Shown in pieces: positions 27,913 through 37,740 of a stretch of DNA of 64,000 bases (positions within the stretch are counted from its first letter, which is position 1; every line of letters starts with the position of its first letter). The notes beneath the pieces were generated by a model that was given only the letters and a program-made list of their open reading frames with translations, was not told where the DNA came from and did no database searches. Made by a program: the position numbers and the translations under genes. The stretch spans positions 310,001-374,000 of the forward strand of contig CAJNCW010000001.1 of NCBI GenBank assembly GCA_905221345.1, read 5' to 3'. The DNA comes from a bacterium. Lineage in GTDB: Bacteria > Bacillota > Bacilli > Lactobacillales > Streptococcaceae.

Positions 27913-29172
27913 TTATTCATAGCGAAGGGCTTCAATTGGATCAAGCTTAGACGCTTTATTGGCTGGCAAGACTCCGAAAATCATCCCAACACTTGCTGAC
28001 ACTGCCAAGCTAAAGAGAGCGATTGGTAGCGAGACACCAATTTCTATTCCTTCCATCATATTTTTTAGTAAGGCACCTGCTAGTGCGGTCAAGCCTGCTG
28101 CACTTACTAGACCGATGACTCCACCTAATAAGGTCAAAATCATGGACTCAATCAAAAACTGTACCAAGATATTAGCCCGTGTAGCCCCCAATGCTTTACG
28201 AAGACCAATCTCACGCGTACGCTCCGTTACAGAAACCAGCATGATATTCATAACTCCAGTCCCTCCCACAAAGAGAGAGATTCCAGCGATCGCACTAATA
28301 ATAGCGGTCATAAAACCAAAGATTTGCTGAACCTCTGCAAAAGCGGCGGTTTCGTCTACAACCTGATATTCTCCCTGCTGCACTCCTGCAATTTCTGTCA
28401 TCTTACGTGCGAGTTCTGGCCCCAAAGTCGGAGTTAGACTCGTATCATTCACACGAAAGACAATATTAGAAATTTCCTCTACATTAAAATTAGCTGCTAC
28501 AGAAGCATTGGTTGTTATCGGCAAACCACCTACACCAAACATCTTAGCACTTTTAACAGCAGGACTAGAGTAAACACCAATCACACGATAGCTATATCCA
28601 TTGGCTGAAATGATTTGATTGAGCGCTTCCTGAGGTGAGTCAAAAAGACTTTTAGCGAGTTCTTCGTCTAGCAAAATCACACTTGCAAAATCTCGGTAGT
28701 CTTGTTCTCTCAGGTCCCTACCTGCAATAATTTTATTTTCCACAGTAGACATATAAGTCATATTTCCACCTGTCAGACTTGCTCGCTCTACCTTCTTATC
28801 CTTATAGGTCAAAGTAACATTTGTACTATTAGTCACATAATAGCCATCCACACCTTTCTGCTTGGCAGCTTCCTTAACCCACGATTCCTGTGTTTTAGGT
28901 GGTTCCACATGAACATCTTCTTCTTTACCAGATAACGTCAGTGCAGATTGCTTTTGCGTAAAGGAACCATCTTTACTTTTAATTGGTGAGAAAAATACCT
29001 GAATATTTTTCTGAGATTTGGTCATATTTTTATTGACCTGACGAGACATAGAGTCTCCTAAAGCCATGATGACAACTACTGAAGAGACTCCAATGATAAT
29101 ACCAATCATGGTCAAAAAGGAGCGCATCTTGTGTGCCATAATAGATGAAAAGGCAAATTTCAGATTTTGCAT
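27913..29172 (-). CDS. MacB-type ABC transporter permease
   Basis: 419 residues: an N-terminal helix, a large extracytoplasmic MacB_PCD domain, then three helices with the FtsX signature (FVGGTGVMNIMLVSVTERTREIG, split by the family consensus). It is the channel of a three-part export system with the ATPase and the HlyD-like protein upstream, and resembles the pneumococcal Spr0693-0695 MacAB-like pump linked to antimicrobial-peptide export. The start MQNLKFAFSS at 29172 has AAGGAG upstream and begins one base after the ATPase stop codon. Confidence 0.9.
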   Translation of the reverse strand: MQNLKFAFSSIMAHKMRSFLTMIGIIIGVSSVVVIMALGDSMSRQVNKNMTKSQKNIQVFFSPIKSKDGSFTQKQSALTLSGKEEDVHVEPPKTQESWVKEAAKQKGVDGYYVTNSTNVTLTYKDKKVERASLTGGNMTYMSTVENKIIAGRDLREQDYRDFASVILLDEELAKSLFDSPQEALNQIISANGYSYRVIGVYSSPAVKSAKMFGVGGLPITTNASVAANFNVEEISNIVFRVNDTSLTPTLGPELARKMTEIAGVQQGEYQVVDETAAFAEVQQIFGFMTAIISAIAGISLFVGGTGVMNIMLVSVTERTREIGLRKALGATRANILVQFLIESMILTLLGGVIGLVSAAGLTALAGALLKNMMEGIEIGVSLPIALFSLAVSASVGMIFGVLPANKASKLDPIEALRYE

Positions 29173-29173
29173 C

Positions 29174-29875
29174 TTAGTTCTCCTTCCCTTCCAAACGAGC
29201 GCTATCAGATGAAATAACTCCATCACGGATTACAATTTGGCGTTTTGCATAGGCTGCAATTTCGGGCTCGTGCGTTACCATAATAATAGTCTTGCCTTCT
29301 TCATTTAACTCAACCAAGAGTTCCATGATTTGACTTCCTGTTTTCGTATCCAAGGCACCTGTCGGTTCATCAGCTAGGATGATTGAGGGATCATTAACAA
29401 GAGCACGCGCAATGGCTACTCGTTGTTTTTGACCACCAGACAACTCCGAAGGAAGGTGATGAATACGATCAGTCAACTCTACTTTACTCAGATATTCCTC
29501 TGCCAACTTGCGACGTTGGGCAGCTGGAACTCCTGCATAAATCAAGGGCAACTCAACATTTTGAACGGCATCCATCTTTGACAAAAGAAAGAACTGTTGA
29601 AAGACAAAACCAATTTGTTGGTTACGTACCTGTGCCAACTGCTTTTCACCTAGACGGGCCACTTCTTGACCTTCTAGATAGTATTCGCCGCTAGTTGGGG
29701 TGTCCAGCATTCCGATGGTATTCATCAGAGTAGATTTACCCGAGCCAGATGGTCCCATAATGGCAACAAATTCCCCTTCGCCAATCTCCAAGTTAATATT
29801 TTTCAAGACCTGCAGTTCCTGTTCACCATTTCGATAGCTCCGGCAGATGTTTTTTAGACTAATTAGTTGTTTCAT
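29174..29875 (-). CDS. MacB-type ABC transporter ATP-binding protein
   Basis: 233 residues. Walker [10 protein letters not shown] (about 40-48), Q-loop FVFQQFFLL, signature [15 protein letters not shown], Walker [12 protein letters not shown], and the His switch MVTHEPE. It is of the LolD/MacB exporter group. It overlaps the HlyD-like gene by 17 bases and precedes the permease by one base, so the three genes form one translated unit. Confidence 0.94.
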   Translation of the reverse strand: MKQLISLKNICRSYRNGEQELQVLKNINLEIGEGEFVAIMGPSGSGKSTLMNTIGMLDTPTSGEYYLEGQEVARLGEKQLAQVRNQQIGFVFQQFFLLSKMDAVQNVELPLIYAGVPAAQRRKLAEEYLSKVELTDRIHHLPSELSGGQKQRVAIARALVNDPSIILADEPTGALDTKTGSQIMELLVELNEEGKTIIMVTHEPEIAAYAKRQIVIRDGVISSDSARLEGKEN

Positions 29876-31013
29876 CAGCCTTCACCTCTTTTCCTTCTTC
29901 CAAGGAAGTCGTTGGATTACTGATGACTTTGGTTCCATTTGTCAAACCAGATGTGATCTCTTGGTTTTCTGCGTCAGCATTTCCTAGGCTAACTTCGATT
30001 TTCTTAGCCTTATTCTCTTCGTCAACAACCCAAACATAGTTTTTCCCGTCTTCAGTAATGACACTGGTTAAAGGTACGAGGATTGATTTCTTGTCACTTT
30101 TAACCTCAACACTAACGGTAAAACCTGGTCTCAAATCACCAATCTCACTCGTTACTTCAATCGTATAAGGATATTTAGAACCAGTATTCCCCCCAGTTAT
30201 AGCATTCGTTCCTTCTCCACTATTTTTAGGGTAAGCTGAAATAAAGCTGATCTTCCCTGTCCAAGTTTTATCTTGGTAAACTTTAGAAGAGAAGGTCACT
30301 TCTTGGCCAACAGAAAGGTTGGCAAGATTGTACTCGGAAAGTTCTCCCTTAACTTGTAGATTGTCGTTACTTACTACATGAACCATCACTTGATTTGCAG
30401 CAGTTGTGGACTTTGATACATTGCGATTAACTTCTACAACTGTACCTTCTAGCGTACTCAAAACCTTTGTTGCGTCCAATTGGGCCTGCGCCTTTTTAAG
30501 TTGCGCCTCTGCATCAGCACGACTATCACGAGCATCGCTAATCTGAGAATCAATGGAAGAGACAGAAGAACCCTGTTCTCCATCATCATATTCTTCCGAA
30601 TCAGCTAGAGTGTTGTTTCGTGATTCCTTCAAGTCATTGATACGACGGTCAGCCTTGGCTATGGCACGGTTAGCTGCATCATAAGCAGACTGCGCTTCTG
30701 TGCTGTTGTATTTTACGAGCGCTTGTCCTTTGTCAACCTTATCTCCAACAGAAACCAAGATTTCATCCACCTCACCCTTACTTGCATCCAAATAAACATA
30801 TTGTTCATTTTTTGCGGTGACAGTACCAGATAAAAGAACAGAGGAGGCAACTGTTCCTTCCTTTGCGACTACGAGATGCGATGTGTCATCCTTACCGGCA
30901 GCCTGAGAGGGCTGTCTAAATAGCAAAATACCCGCTGCACTGATTATAATAATACTTGCAGCTCCAATAGCTGTGTATAGTTGCCATTTTTTAGTTTTCT
31001 TATTCCCCTTCAT
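29859..31013 (-). CDS. HlyD/MacA-type periplasmic-adaptor-like membrane fusion protein
   Basis: 384 residues: an N-terminal anchor helix (TAIGAASIIIISAAGILLF), a biotinyl-lipoyl-like half (YVYLDASKGEVDEILVSVGD), a coiled-coil stretch at about 110-185 with repeated Ala/Asp/Arg/Lys, and beta-barrel parts (KGELSEYNLANLSVGQEVTF, RPGFTVSVEV). In Gram-positive bacteria this links the MacB-type pump to the cell wall side. ATG at 31013 has AGGAG seven bases upstream; GTG just before it is less likely. Confidence 0.92.
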   Translation of the reverse strand: MKGNKKTKKWQLYTAIGAASIIIISAAGILLFRQPSQAAGKDDTSHLVVAKEGTVASSVLLSGTVTAKNEQYVYLDASKGEVDEILVSVGDKVDKGQALVKYNSTEAQSAYDAANRAIAKADRRINDLKESRNNTLADSEEYDDGEQGSSVSSIDSQISDARDSRADAEAQLKKAQAQLDATKVLSTLEGTVVEVNRNVSKSTTAANQVMVHVVSNDNLQVKGELSEYNLANLSVGQEVTFSSKVYQDKTWTGKISFISAYPKNSGEGTNAITGGNTGSKYPYTIEVTSEIGDLRPGFTVSVEVKSDKKSILVPLTSVITEDGKNYVWVVDEENKAKKIEVSLGNADAENQEITSGLTNGTKVISNPTTSLEEGKEVKADETTN

Positions 31014-31048
31014 CACAAAACTCCTGTTTTATTTTCAATACAAAGACC

Positions 31049-31090
31049 ATTATAGCAAATTTACCTACTCTAAACAATGATTGTTCAGAG
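31049..31090 (-). promoter_or_regulatory. Promoter and palindromic operator of the MacAB-like operon
   Basis: Minus strand -35 TTGTTT (31077-31072), a 17-base spacer and -10 TATAAT (31054-31049). The 23-base dyad CTCTaAACAATgATTGTTcAGAG at 31068-31090 overlaps the -35. This looks like the binding site of a dimeric repressor; no regulator gene is adjacent. Confidence 0.55.
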
Positions 31091-31280
31091 AGAAAAGAGA
31101 ACAATTCAGGAAATGAACCTTATTTTCATTTAATTTATGCAGAATTGTACTAGTAACATCATACACCTTATTTCTATATTTAGCAAGTGTTTTCTGCTAT
31201 TTCTTTAGAGCGTAGCAGATTTTTGCATTCAAATAGTAAAAACGATAGAATATGACTATCAAAGCTATAAGGAGTTTTCT

Positions 31281-32627
31281 ATGAGAGAATATGATATCAT
31301 CGCCATCGGTGGGGGAAGCGGCGGCATTGCCACTATGAACCGCGCTGGCGAACACGGTGCTAAAGCAGCTGTTATCGAAGAGAAAAAATTAGGTGGAACC
31401 TGCGTCAATGTCGGTTGTGTTCCTAAGAAAATCATGTGGTATGGAGCACAAATCGCTGAAAGCTTCCACCACTACGGCCCTGACTATGGTTTTACAAGTT
31501 CAGATGTTCAATTTGATTTTGCTAAACTTCGTCAAAATCGTGAAGCCTACATCGATCGTGCCCGCTCGTCTTATGATGGAAGTTTCAAGCGCAACGGTGT
31601 TGATTTGATTGAAGGTCGTGCTCATTTCGTTGATTCCCACACAGTCAGTGTTAATGGTAAATTGATTCGTGCCAAACATATCGTGATTGCGACTGGCGCT
31701 CGTCCAAGCATCCCAACTATCCCTGGAGCTGAACTCGGTGGTAGCTCAGACGATGTCTTTGCTTGGGAGCAACTTCCTGAATCCGTTGCGATTCTTGGAG
31801 CTGGCTATATCGCCGTTGAATTAGCAGGTGTTCTCCACTCTCTCGGAGTAAAAACTGATTTGTTTGTTCGTCGCGATCGTCCCTTGCGTGGTTTTGACAG
31901 CTACATCGTTGAAGGTCTTGTCAATGAAATGGAAAAAACAGGTCTACCTTTGCACACGCATAAGGTACCCGTCAAGCTAGAAAAAACAGAGCAAGGTATT
32001 ACCATTCATTTTGAAGACGGTTCTAGTCATACTGCCAGCCAAGTTATCTGGGCTACTGGCCGCCGTCCAAATGTAGACGGTCTGGAGTTAGAAAAAGCTG
32101 GCGTCACACTCAACGAACGTGGATTTATCCAAGTGGATGAATATCAAAATACAGTTGTAGATGGTATCTACGCCCTTGGAGACGTTACTGGAGAGAAAGA
32201 ACTTACCCCCGTAGCCATCAAGGCAGGACGTACCCTATCTGAACGCCTCTTCAACGGGAAAACAAATGCCAAGATGGACTACACGACTATCCCTACTGTA
32301 GTCTTCTCCCACCCAGCAATCGGAACCGTTGGTTTGACCGAGGAGCAAGCTATCAAAGAATACGGCCAAGATAACATCAAAGTCTACAAGTCAAGCTTTG
32401 CATCTATGTACTCTGCTGTTACAAACCATCGTCAAGAGTCTCGCTTCAAACTCATCACCGCAGGTGATGACGAAAAAGTTGTTGGCCTACACGGACTTGG
32501 TTACGGAGTGGATGAGATGATTCAAGGATTCGCTGTTGCCATCAAGATGGGGGCTACCAAGGCGGACTTTGATGCTACAGTAGCTATCCACCCAACCGCT
32601 TCAGAAGAATTTGTAACCATGCGCTAA
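31281..32627 (+). CDS. gor: Glutathione-disulfide reductase
   Basis: 448 residues, FAD/NADPH disulfide oxidoreductase that regenerates glutathione. Seen: FAD motif [14 protein letters not shown] (9-22), redox-active [13 protein letters not shown] (about 40-52), NADPH motif [24 protein letters not shown], and the C-terminal [12 protein letters not shown] with the catalytic His-Glu. It stands alone with AAGGAG before the ATG. Confidence 0.97.
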   Translation: MREYDIIAIGGGSGGIATMNRAGEHGAKAAVIEEKKLGGTCVNVGCVPKKIMWYGAQIAESFHHYGPDYGFTSSDVQFDFAKLRQNREAYIDRARSSYDGSFKRNGVDLIEGRAHFVDSHTVSVNGKLIRAKHIVIATGARPSIPTIPGAELGGSSDDVFAWEQLPESVAILGAGYIAVELAGVLHSLGVKTDLFVRRDRPLRGFDSYIVEGLVNEMEKTGLPLHTHKVPVKLEKTEQGITIHFEDGSSHTASQVIWATGRRPNVDGLELEKAGVTLNERGFIQVDEYQNTVVDGIYALGDVTGEKELTPVAIKAGRTLSERLFNGKTNAKMDYTTIPTVVFSHPAIGTVGLTEEQAIKEYGQDNIKVYKSSFASMYSAVTNHRQESRFKLITAGDDEKVVGLHGLGYGVDEMIQGFAVAIKMGATKADFDATVAIHPTASEEFVTMR

Positions 32628-32633
32628 TCGTTG

Positions 32634-32659
32634 AAAGAGACCCCATGTGGTCTCTTTTT
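32634..32659 (+). terminator. Rho-independent terminator after gor
   Basis: AAAGAGACC / GGTCTCTTT perfect stem, loop CCATGT, then TTT. It starts six bases after the stop codon. Confidence 0.88.
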
Positions 32660-32709
32660 ACTTGTAAAATCGGCCGCTACAAAATTGTTACCTGTGTTTT
32701 AAAAATAGG

Positions 32710-32737
32710 TTGACTTTTGTTTCTAAACCAGTATAAT
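32710..32737 (+). promoter_or_regulatory. bioY promoter
   Basis: TTGACT (32710-32715), a 16-base spacer and TATAAT (32732-32737). Transcription would start near 32744, which excludes the in-frame ATG at 32717 and supports the TTG at 32771 as the bioY start. Confidence 0.75.
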
Positions 32738-32770
32738 AGTTACTATAATTTTGAAAAGAGGTTAACAGTT

Positions 32771-33307
32771 TTGAAAAAAGCTCATATCTATGCTATCCCT
32801 GCTATCGGTGCTGCTCTCATCGCCGTATTGGCGCAAATCAGTCTCCCTATCGGTCCTGTACCTTTCACTCTGCAAAACTTTGCGATCGGTCTGATTGCAA
32901 CTGTTTTTAGACCTAGGGAAGCCGTTCTATCTGTAGCTCTCTATCTCCTGCTGGGTGCCATTGGTTTACCAGTCTTTGCAGGAGGTGGTGCAGGATTCCA
33001 CGTTTTAGTTGGTCCAAGTTCTGGTTATCTCTGGTTCGACCTTGTCTATGCAGGGCTTACATCTTATCTCATCCATCAAAATAGTGGCTATATCCGCATT
33101 TTCCTAGCCAACCTCTTGGGTGACTCTCTAGTCTTTGTAGGAGGTATTCTCAGCCTCCACTTCCTTGCTGGTATGGCACTTGACAAAGCACTTGCTGTCG
33201 GTGTCCTTCCCTTTATCCTCCCTGACCTTGGTAAGATCATTGCGATTAGTTTCATTGGTCGCCTACTATTACAACGACTTAGGGGACAAGCATACTTCTC
33301 AATTTAA
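32771..33307 (+). CDS. bioY: Biotin transporter BioY (TTG start)
   Basis: 178 residues, the substrate-binding S component of the ECF biotin importer, with about six membrane helices. Seen: PIGPVPFTLQNFAIGL and the long GGGAGFHVLVGPSSGYL, both typical of BioY. The start is TTG at 32771 with AGAGG upstream; the frame extends upstream, but that ATG lies inside the promoter. Energy-coupling components are not in this window. Confidence 0.92.
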   Translation: MKKAHIYAIPAIGAALIAVLAQISLPIGPVPFTLQNFAIGLIATVFRPREAVLSVALYLLLGAIGLPVFAGGGAGFHVLVGPSSGYLWFDLVYAGLTSYLIHQNSGYIRIFLANLLGDSLVFVGGILSLHFLAGMALDKALAVGVLPFILPDLGKIIAISFIGRLLLQRLRGQAYFSI

Positions 33308-33311
33308 CCCA

Positions 33312-33346
33312 AAAAGGATACTGAGTCAAAAACTCAATATCCTTTT
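33312..33346. terminator. Bidirectional terminator between bioY and the YdbC-like gene
   Basis: AAAAGGATA.TGAGT paired with ACTCA.TATCCTTTT; T and A runs on both sides. Confidence 0.85.
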
Positions 33347-33563
33347 ATTGATTTCCTTTAAAGGCATCTACCATTACCTGAAATTCCTCGTTTGTAAGAG
33401 TGATTCCTTTTCCCATTTTGGTATGATCAGGGCTCCAAGTCCGAATATCAAACTTCGCTGGTGCTCCATTAAAGCTGACTCGATTTAGTTCTTTTGTCCA
33501 TCCTTTGTCATTTTCAGACAAGGTGAGCAAGTGTTCTTCGATTTCAAATGTAAATTCTGCCAT
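33345..33563 (-). CDS. YdbC-like single-stranded nucleic-acid binding protein (PC4 fold)
   Basis: 72 residues, matching the Lactococcus YdbC/PC4-like family: FEIEEHLLTLSENDKGWTKELNRV, then FDIRTWSPDHTKMGKGITLTNEE. Known members dimerise and bind single-stranded DNA. Its cellular role in streptococci is not defined. It is convergent with bioY and shares its terminator. Confidence 0.85.
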   Translation of the reverse strand: MAEFTFEIEEHLLTLSENDKGWTKELNRVSFNGAPAKFDIRTWSPDHTKMGKGITLTNEEFQVMVDAFKGNQ

Positions 33564-33665
33564 TTTAACTCCTTTATGTGATATGCTTTCTATAGTCTAT
33601 TCGTAAAATCTTGTAGATTGTACGAAAATTTTATATAATATGGTTATATAAGAGGGGAGAAGCCT

Positions 33666-33986
33666 ATGAGATATACATTCAAGCATGTCTTAGATAAGAT
33701 ACAAGATTTTCTCAGTGGACGTGATGAACAAGATTATTCTGAAAACGACTCCCTTATTAGCAAAATTGAACAGGCCATCCAGAAAAAAACTGCTGTTCAT
33801 GTCATACTAGCTGAAACAAGCTTCACTGGTGATATCGTCAAATATGATACCAGTCGTCAACAGATTGTTGTCAAAAATTTTACAAAAAATGTAACACGTA
33901 TCATCCGAATCGCTGACATCAAAAGGCTACGCTTTGTCCCATCTACTGTCCAGAGAGCTCAGAAAAATAGATTTAAGAAAGAGTGA
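33666..33986 (+). CDS. Conserved hypothetical protein, 106 residues
   Basis: A helical N-terminus (FKHVLDKIQDFLSGRDEQ) is followed by a strand-rich part (AVHVILAETSFTGDIVKYD, RIIRIADIKRLRFVP), which would suit a small SH3- or Sm-like barrel. I do not recognise the family. AGGGGAGAAG-type ribosome binding site precedes the ATG. Conserved position next to nrd-like ATP-cone and YdbC genes in Mitis streptococci. Confidence 0.7.
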   Translation: MRYTFKHVLDKIQDFLSGRDEQDYSENDSLISKIEQAIQKKTAVHVILAETSFTGDIVKYDTSRQQIVVKNFTKNVTRIIRIADIKRLRFVPSTVQRAQKNRFKKE

Positions 33987-34010
33987 GATGCTTTTCATCC
34001 CACTCTTTTT
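33980..34010. terminator. Bidirectional terminator
   Basis: AGAGTG.GATG / CATC.CACTCT stem overlapping the end of the plus-strand gene, with TTTTT on the right and AAA on the left. It serves convergent genes. Confidence 0.8.
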
Positions 34011-34011
34011 C

Positions 34012-34350
34012 TTAACGAATTTGTTCAAAATGCAGGTGAACTGCGATATGGTCTCCGTAACCACTTCTCTCCAAATCGCGTTGTAAGCGGTAAGAAATGT
34101 AATGTTCTGCGATGGTGATATATCCTGCCCCCAACAAACGATTTTCAACCATTGATTGGATCATGCTAATAGTTGCACGTTCCACTTTTGCTTCTTCCAA
34201 GTCCAAGACTACTTTTTTAGTGACTTGAGCTAGGTTTTGACGTAGATCATCTGTCAAAACATAAACTGTCTGAGCCGCTTTTAGAACAGCTTGGTAGATT
34301 TTATCTGGATCAAAGTCTGCAACTTCTCCGTTACGTTTGATTACTTGCAT
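34012..34350 (-). CDS. Stand-alone ATP-cone domain protein
   Basis: 112 residues, almost entirely one ATP-cone: VIKRNGEVADFDPDKIYQAVLKAA, then helices to AEHYISYRLQRDLER. ATP cones usually sense ATP/dATP at the N-terminus of ribonucleotide reductase or NrdR; here there is no zinc ribbon and no reductase domain. It could be a nucleotide sensor acting in trans. It ends 11 bases before trmD begins upstream on the same strand. Confidence 0.85.
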   Translation of the reverse strand: MQVIKRNGEVADFDPDKIYQAVLKAAQTVYVLTDDLRQNLAQVTKKVVLDLEEAKVERATISMIQSMVENRLLGAGYITIAEHYISYRLQRDLERSGYGDHIAVHLHFEQIR

Positions 34351-34361
34351 AGGGTTCTCCT

Positions 34362-35084
34362 TTATTCTTTGTTTTCTTTGATTTCAGCTAGCATTTTTTC
34401 TTCTTCTGCTGTTAGTTGATAGTTTTCTAGCAAATCTGGTCTGCGCTCGTAGGTTTTCTTTAAACTCTCATAAAGTCGCCACTGACGAATCTTCTCATGG
34501 TGCCCACTCATAAGTACATCTGGAACCACCATGCCTCGATAGTCATAAGGACGTGTGTATTGGGGATATTCGAGAAGTCCTGAAGAAAAACTATCATCCT
34601 GGTGACTAGACTCCTTGCCAATTACTTCCGGAATCAAGCGAACAGTCGCATCAATCATGGTCATAGCCGCCAATTCACCACCAGTCAAGACATAGTCTCC
34701 TAGAGAAATCTCATCGGTTACCAAGGTCTTGATGCGCTCGTCATATCCTTCGTAGTGACCACAGATAAAGATTAGCTCATCTTCCTGGGCCAAATCCTCA
34801 GCGTACGCTTGATCAAACTGTTTCCCAGCAGGATCAAGCAGGATGACACGGGGATTTTTCTTTTCAATAGCATCAAAGGCATCGAAAATGGGTTGGGCTC
34901 GGAGCAACATCCCCTGACCGCCTCCGTAGGGCTCATCATCTACATGGCGGGCTTTTTCAGCGTATTCTCTGAAATTATGATACTGGATTTCCAAGAGCCC
35001 TTTTTCTCGAGCCTTTCCAACAATCGAGTGCTCTAGTGGAGAAAACATCTCAGGAAAGAGGGTTAAAATATCAATCTTCATCAT
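34362..35084 (-). CDS. trmD: tRNA (guanine37-N1)-methyltransferase
   Basis: 240 residues, SPOUT trefoil-knot enzyme that methylates G37 beside the anticodon. Seen: [13 protein letters not shown] at the N-terminus, [14 protein letters not shown], and the knot SAM site [16 protein letters not shown]. It overlaps rimM by 14 bases, the usual streptococcal arrangement. Confidence 0.97.
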   Translation of the reverse strand: MMKIDILTLFPEMFSPLEHSIVGKAREKGLLEIQYHNFREYAEKARHVDDEPYGGGQGMLLRAQPIFDAFDAIEKKNPRVILLDPAGKQFDQAYAEDLAQEDELIFICGHYEGYDERIKTLVTDEISLGDYVLTGGELAAMTMIDATVRLIPEVIGKESSHQDDSFSSGLLEYPQYTRPYDYRGMVVPDVLMSGHHEKIRQWRLYESLKKTYERRPDLLENYQLTAEEEKMLAEIKENKE

Positions 35085-35589
35085 CTAGTCCTTCTAAGAT
35101 TTCCACTTCGACCCGCTTGTTTGGAATATCAACATTGAGAACTACTGGTGGTATGTAAGGCAAAAGCAAATCACGCTTACCTTTTCTCTTAACCACCCAG
35201 ACATCATTGGCACCTGGTTGTAGGATTTCCTTGATGGTTCCAATCAAGTTGTCTCCCTCGTAAACATCCAAACCGATAATCTCGTGATAGTAGAATTCCC
35301 CATCGTCTAGGTCATTCAGATCTTCCTCAGCGACCTTGAGACTATAACCCTTGTACTTTTCAATCGCATTGATATGGTACATGTCTTTGAATTTGATAAT
35401 ATCAAAGTTCTTATGCTTACGGTGGCTAGCGATGGTCACTGTTTGGACAAACTGATCTTTTTCATCAAACAAGGCCAGCTCTGCCCCTTTTTTAAAACGT
35501 TCCTCGGCAAAATCCGTCACAGACAAGACTCTCATCTCACCCTGTAGACCCTGCGTATTGACGATTTTTCCAACATTAAAGTAGTTCAT
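35071..35589 (-). CDS. rimM: 16S rRNA processing protein RimM
   Basis: 172 residues with an N-terminal RimM domain ([21 protein letters not shown]) and a C-terminal PRC barrel ([20 protein letters not shown]). It assists maturation of the 30S head by binding S19. It is the first gene of the rimM-trmD pair. Confidence 0.96.
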   Translation of the reverse strand: MNYFNVGKIVNTQGLQGEMRVLSVTDFAEERFKKGAELALFDEKDQFVQTVTIASHRKHKNFDIIKFKDMYHINAIEKYKGYSLKVAEEDLNDLDDGEFYYHEIIGLDVYEGDNLIGTIKEILQPGANDVWVVKRKGKRDLLLPYIPPVVLNVDIPNKRVEVEILEGLDDED

Positions 35590-35664
35590 CTTGTCTCCTG
35601 TATCTATTTCTATCCTTTATTTTATCACGTTCCAAGGATTTTCACAAGTTGGATAAATCTCATC

Positions 35665-36522
35665 TTACGGAGCTACTACTTCTTCAAAAAATTTACCAAC
35701 TAGCTGATTAAACTCTTCAGGATGGTCATTCATCGGTTGGTGTTTGCTGCCTGAAATCGTTACTTGACGCGCATTGGGATTTAGAGCAATGATACCATCA
35801 TAGATTATTTTTAGGTGTTTGGGAAAATCATTTTCTCCTCTTACTAATAGCATAGGAGGATTTCCTTTATATCCTTCTATCTCATGGACTGCCAAGAAAC
35901 CTGTGATTCCAAGATTCAAGAAAACATCTCGCCCAGTTTCTATAATGGCCGTCTTGACCAATTCTCTTGTGACAGGATTATCAGTACACATTTTTGAGTT
36001 TTTATCTGCAATCACCTTCCAAGGAATCGTTTTATACATAAGAGAACTATATTTGATTCGACCTCTTTCTTTCTCTGATAGGTATCGATGCTGTCCCCAA
36101 CTATCTACCATGACCAAGGCTAGGACTCTTTCTGGATGGCGATAGGTATACTCTTGAAGTGGATTGCCTCCCCAAGAATGACCAACCAATATCACCTTAT
36201 CTAGCTGGAAATAGGACAAAATAGCATCTACATCTTGAACAGCGCCTTCCAAGTCGGGTAGGCCAACCTTCATAGGTGATTCACCCTGTCCTCTAACATT
36301 TACAAAGTAAAGGTCAAATCCATCAAAAGCATCATACTGGTGGGCCCACATCTGGCTACGACCACAAGCTCCATGATAAAAAATAATGTGTCCTTTATTT
36401 GCGTTTCCAAGACGATGATAAACAACCAAATCACAATCTAATACTGGTATAATGTGACGTATCAAAGTCTCGGGTTTTCTGTTATAAAAAGCAATAGCTT
36501 CAGCTATATCATTTTGCTTCAT
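35665..36522 (-). CDS. Alpha/beta-hydrolase
   Basis: 285 residues. Seen: the oxyanion-hole turn FYHGACGRSQMW, the nucleophile elbow GHSWGGN (Ser), and a late catalytic His in GSKHQPMNDHPEEF, with an acid in LVRGENDFPKHL. The substrate is unknown. There is no signal peptide. It is a single gene between rimM and the EamA transporter gene. Confidence 0.82.
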   Translation of the reverse strand: MKQNDIAEAIAFYNRKPETLIRHIIPVLDCDLVVYHRLGNANKGHIIFYHGACGRSQMWAHQYDAFDGFDLYFVNVRGQGESPMKVGLPDLEGAVQDVDAILSYFQLDKVILVGHSWGGNPLQEYTYRHPERVLALVMVDSWGQHRYLSEKERGRIKYSSLMYKTIPWKVIADKNSKMCTDNPVTRELVKTAIIETGRDVFLNLGITGFLAVHEIEGYKGNPPMLLVRGENDFPKHLKIIYDGIIALNPNARQVTISGSKHQPMNDHPEEFNQLVGKFFEEVVAP

Positions 36523-36671
36523 TTCTACATTCGCTCCTCTTTATCCTAATATCATTCTTTTTATCTATTTTATCATGCTATATTAAAATCATCGTTTTCC
36601 AAACTTGATTTCATTAAAAATTTTGAATTTTCTGCACAATATAGATAAAGAAAAAGACTGCTAAGCAATCT

Positions 36672-37574
36672 TTACTTTCTTCTCATCAGATTCATTCCTA
36701 AAATTCCAGCAATAATCAAAGTTGCTCCAATCACATGGTAACTATAAATTGGTTCGTGGAGGATAAGAGCTCCAGCTAGAATGGTCAAAACTGTTCCAAG
36801 ATTACCAAAAACACTGACGGTTGATGCCCCGAGGCGAACGATAGCATAGATAGAGAGACTACCAGTCACGATAGAGGCTAGAACTCCCAAATAGAGAATG
36901 GAAAGCAGATAGGGCAGCTGTCCAAACGGCGCAAAGTAAGCTAATATGTTCCCCTCTAGATAGTGCGAGGTCAGACTCAGCGCATTAAAGGTGACGAAGC
37001 CAACAAATATCACAACAGCTGTCATATCCATTGCCCGATAGCGACCTCCTTTAGCCTTGCTGAGAATATTGTTTATTGCATTGGCAAGAACAGATCCCAA
37101 CATCAAGAGAAAGCCTAAGCTAGCAGTTTCCGTGCTAAAGTTCGCTCCTTTGCTAAGGAAGATGAAAACTACTCCTGCTACGGATAAAATCAAAAAGAAC
37201 TTTTGCAGCAAACTTGTCTTTTCCTTGAGAAAGACCGATGCCAAAAGGAGCGTAAAAATCGGGGCAAGCGCTTGTAAAATTCCCGCTTCAGAAGACGATA
37301 TATACTGTAAGGCAAAAGATTGAAAAATAAAAAAGAGGAGTGGATAGAAAAGACTCATAGGCAGAATAGAAAGAATATCTTTTCTGCTTAAACTCACATT
37401 GATAAGTTTTGTTTGATGAAGGATGACCAATACCAAAGCAGCGATTGTATAGCGATGTGCCAAGTTTGTAAGTGGACTTGCATAGCCCAAAGCAATCTTA
37501 GTAAATAAAAAAGAAAAACCAATGATGGCTGAAAAGGATAAAGCCGCTAGGTATGCTTTTGTTTTCTCGTTCAT
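36672..37574 (-). CDS. EamA/DMT-family transporter
   Basis: 300 residues with ten predicted membrane helices in two EamA halves; seen: SSSEAGILQALAPIFTLLLA at the end of the first half, and GASTVSVFGNLGTVLTILAGA in the second. Members export amino acids or metabolites; the substrate is unknown. A short basic tail (MNLMRRK) ends the protein. Confidence 0.85.
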   Translation of the reverse strand: MNEKTKAYLAALSFSAIIGFSFLFTKIALGYASPLTNLAHRYTIAALVLVILHQTKLINVSLSRKDILSILPMSLFYPLLFFIFQSFALQYISSSEAGILQALAPIFTLLLASVFLKEKTSLLQKFFLILSVAGVVFIFLSKGANFSTETASLGFLLMLGSVLANAINNILSKAKGGRYRAMDMTAVVIFVGFVTFNALSLTSHYLEGNILAYFAPFGQLPYLLSILYLGVLASIVTGSLSIYAIVRLGASTVSVFGNLGTVLTILAGALILHEPIYSYHVIGATLIIAGILGMNLMRRK

Positions 37575-37740
37575 AGATTGTTACTCCCTTTAAAAGTAGC
37601 TATTCCCAAGATGGATTGACTATAATTTTTGAGACTGTCTTTCCATTTTAGCATAGTAAAATCCTAGATGCTATTTCTAGGATTGGTATTTGCTAGCTAG
37701 CCTAAGCTTGGTGAAAAGTCCCTTTATTACTTAAAAGAGT

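Noticed and set aside
32717-32770. ATG at 32717 as the start of bioY
   Set aside because: It lies between the -35 and -10 elements of the promoter, so it would not be transcribed. TTG at 32771 fits the BioY N-terminus.
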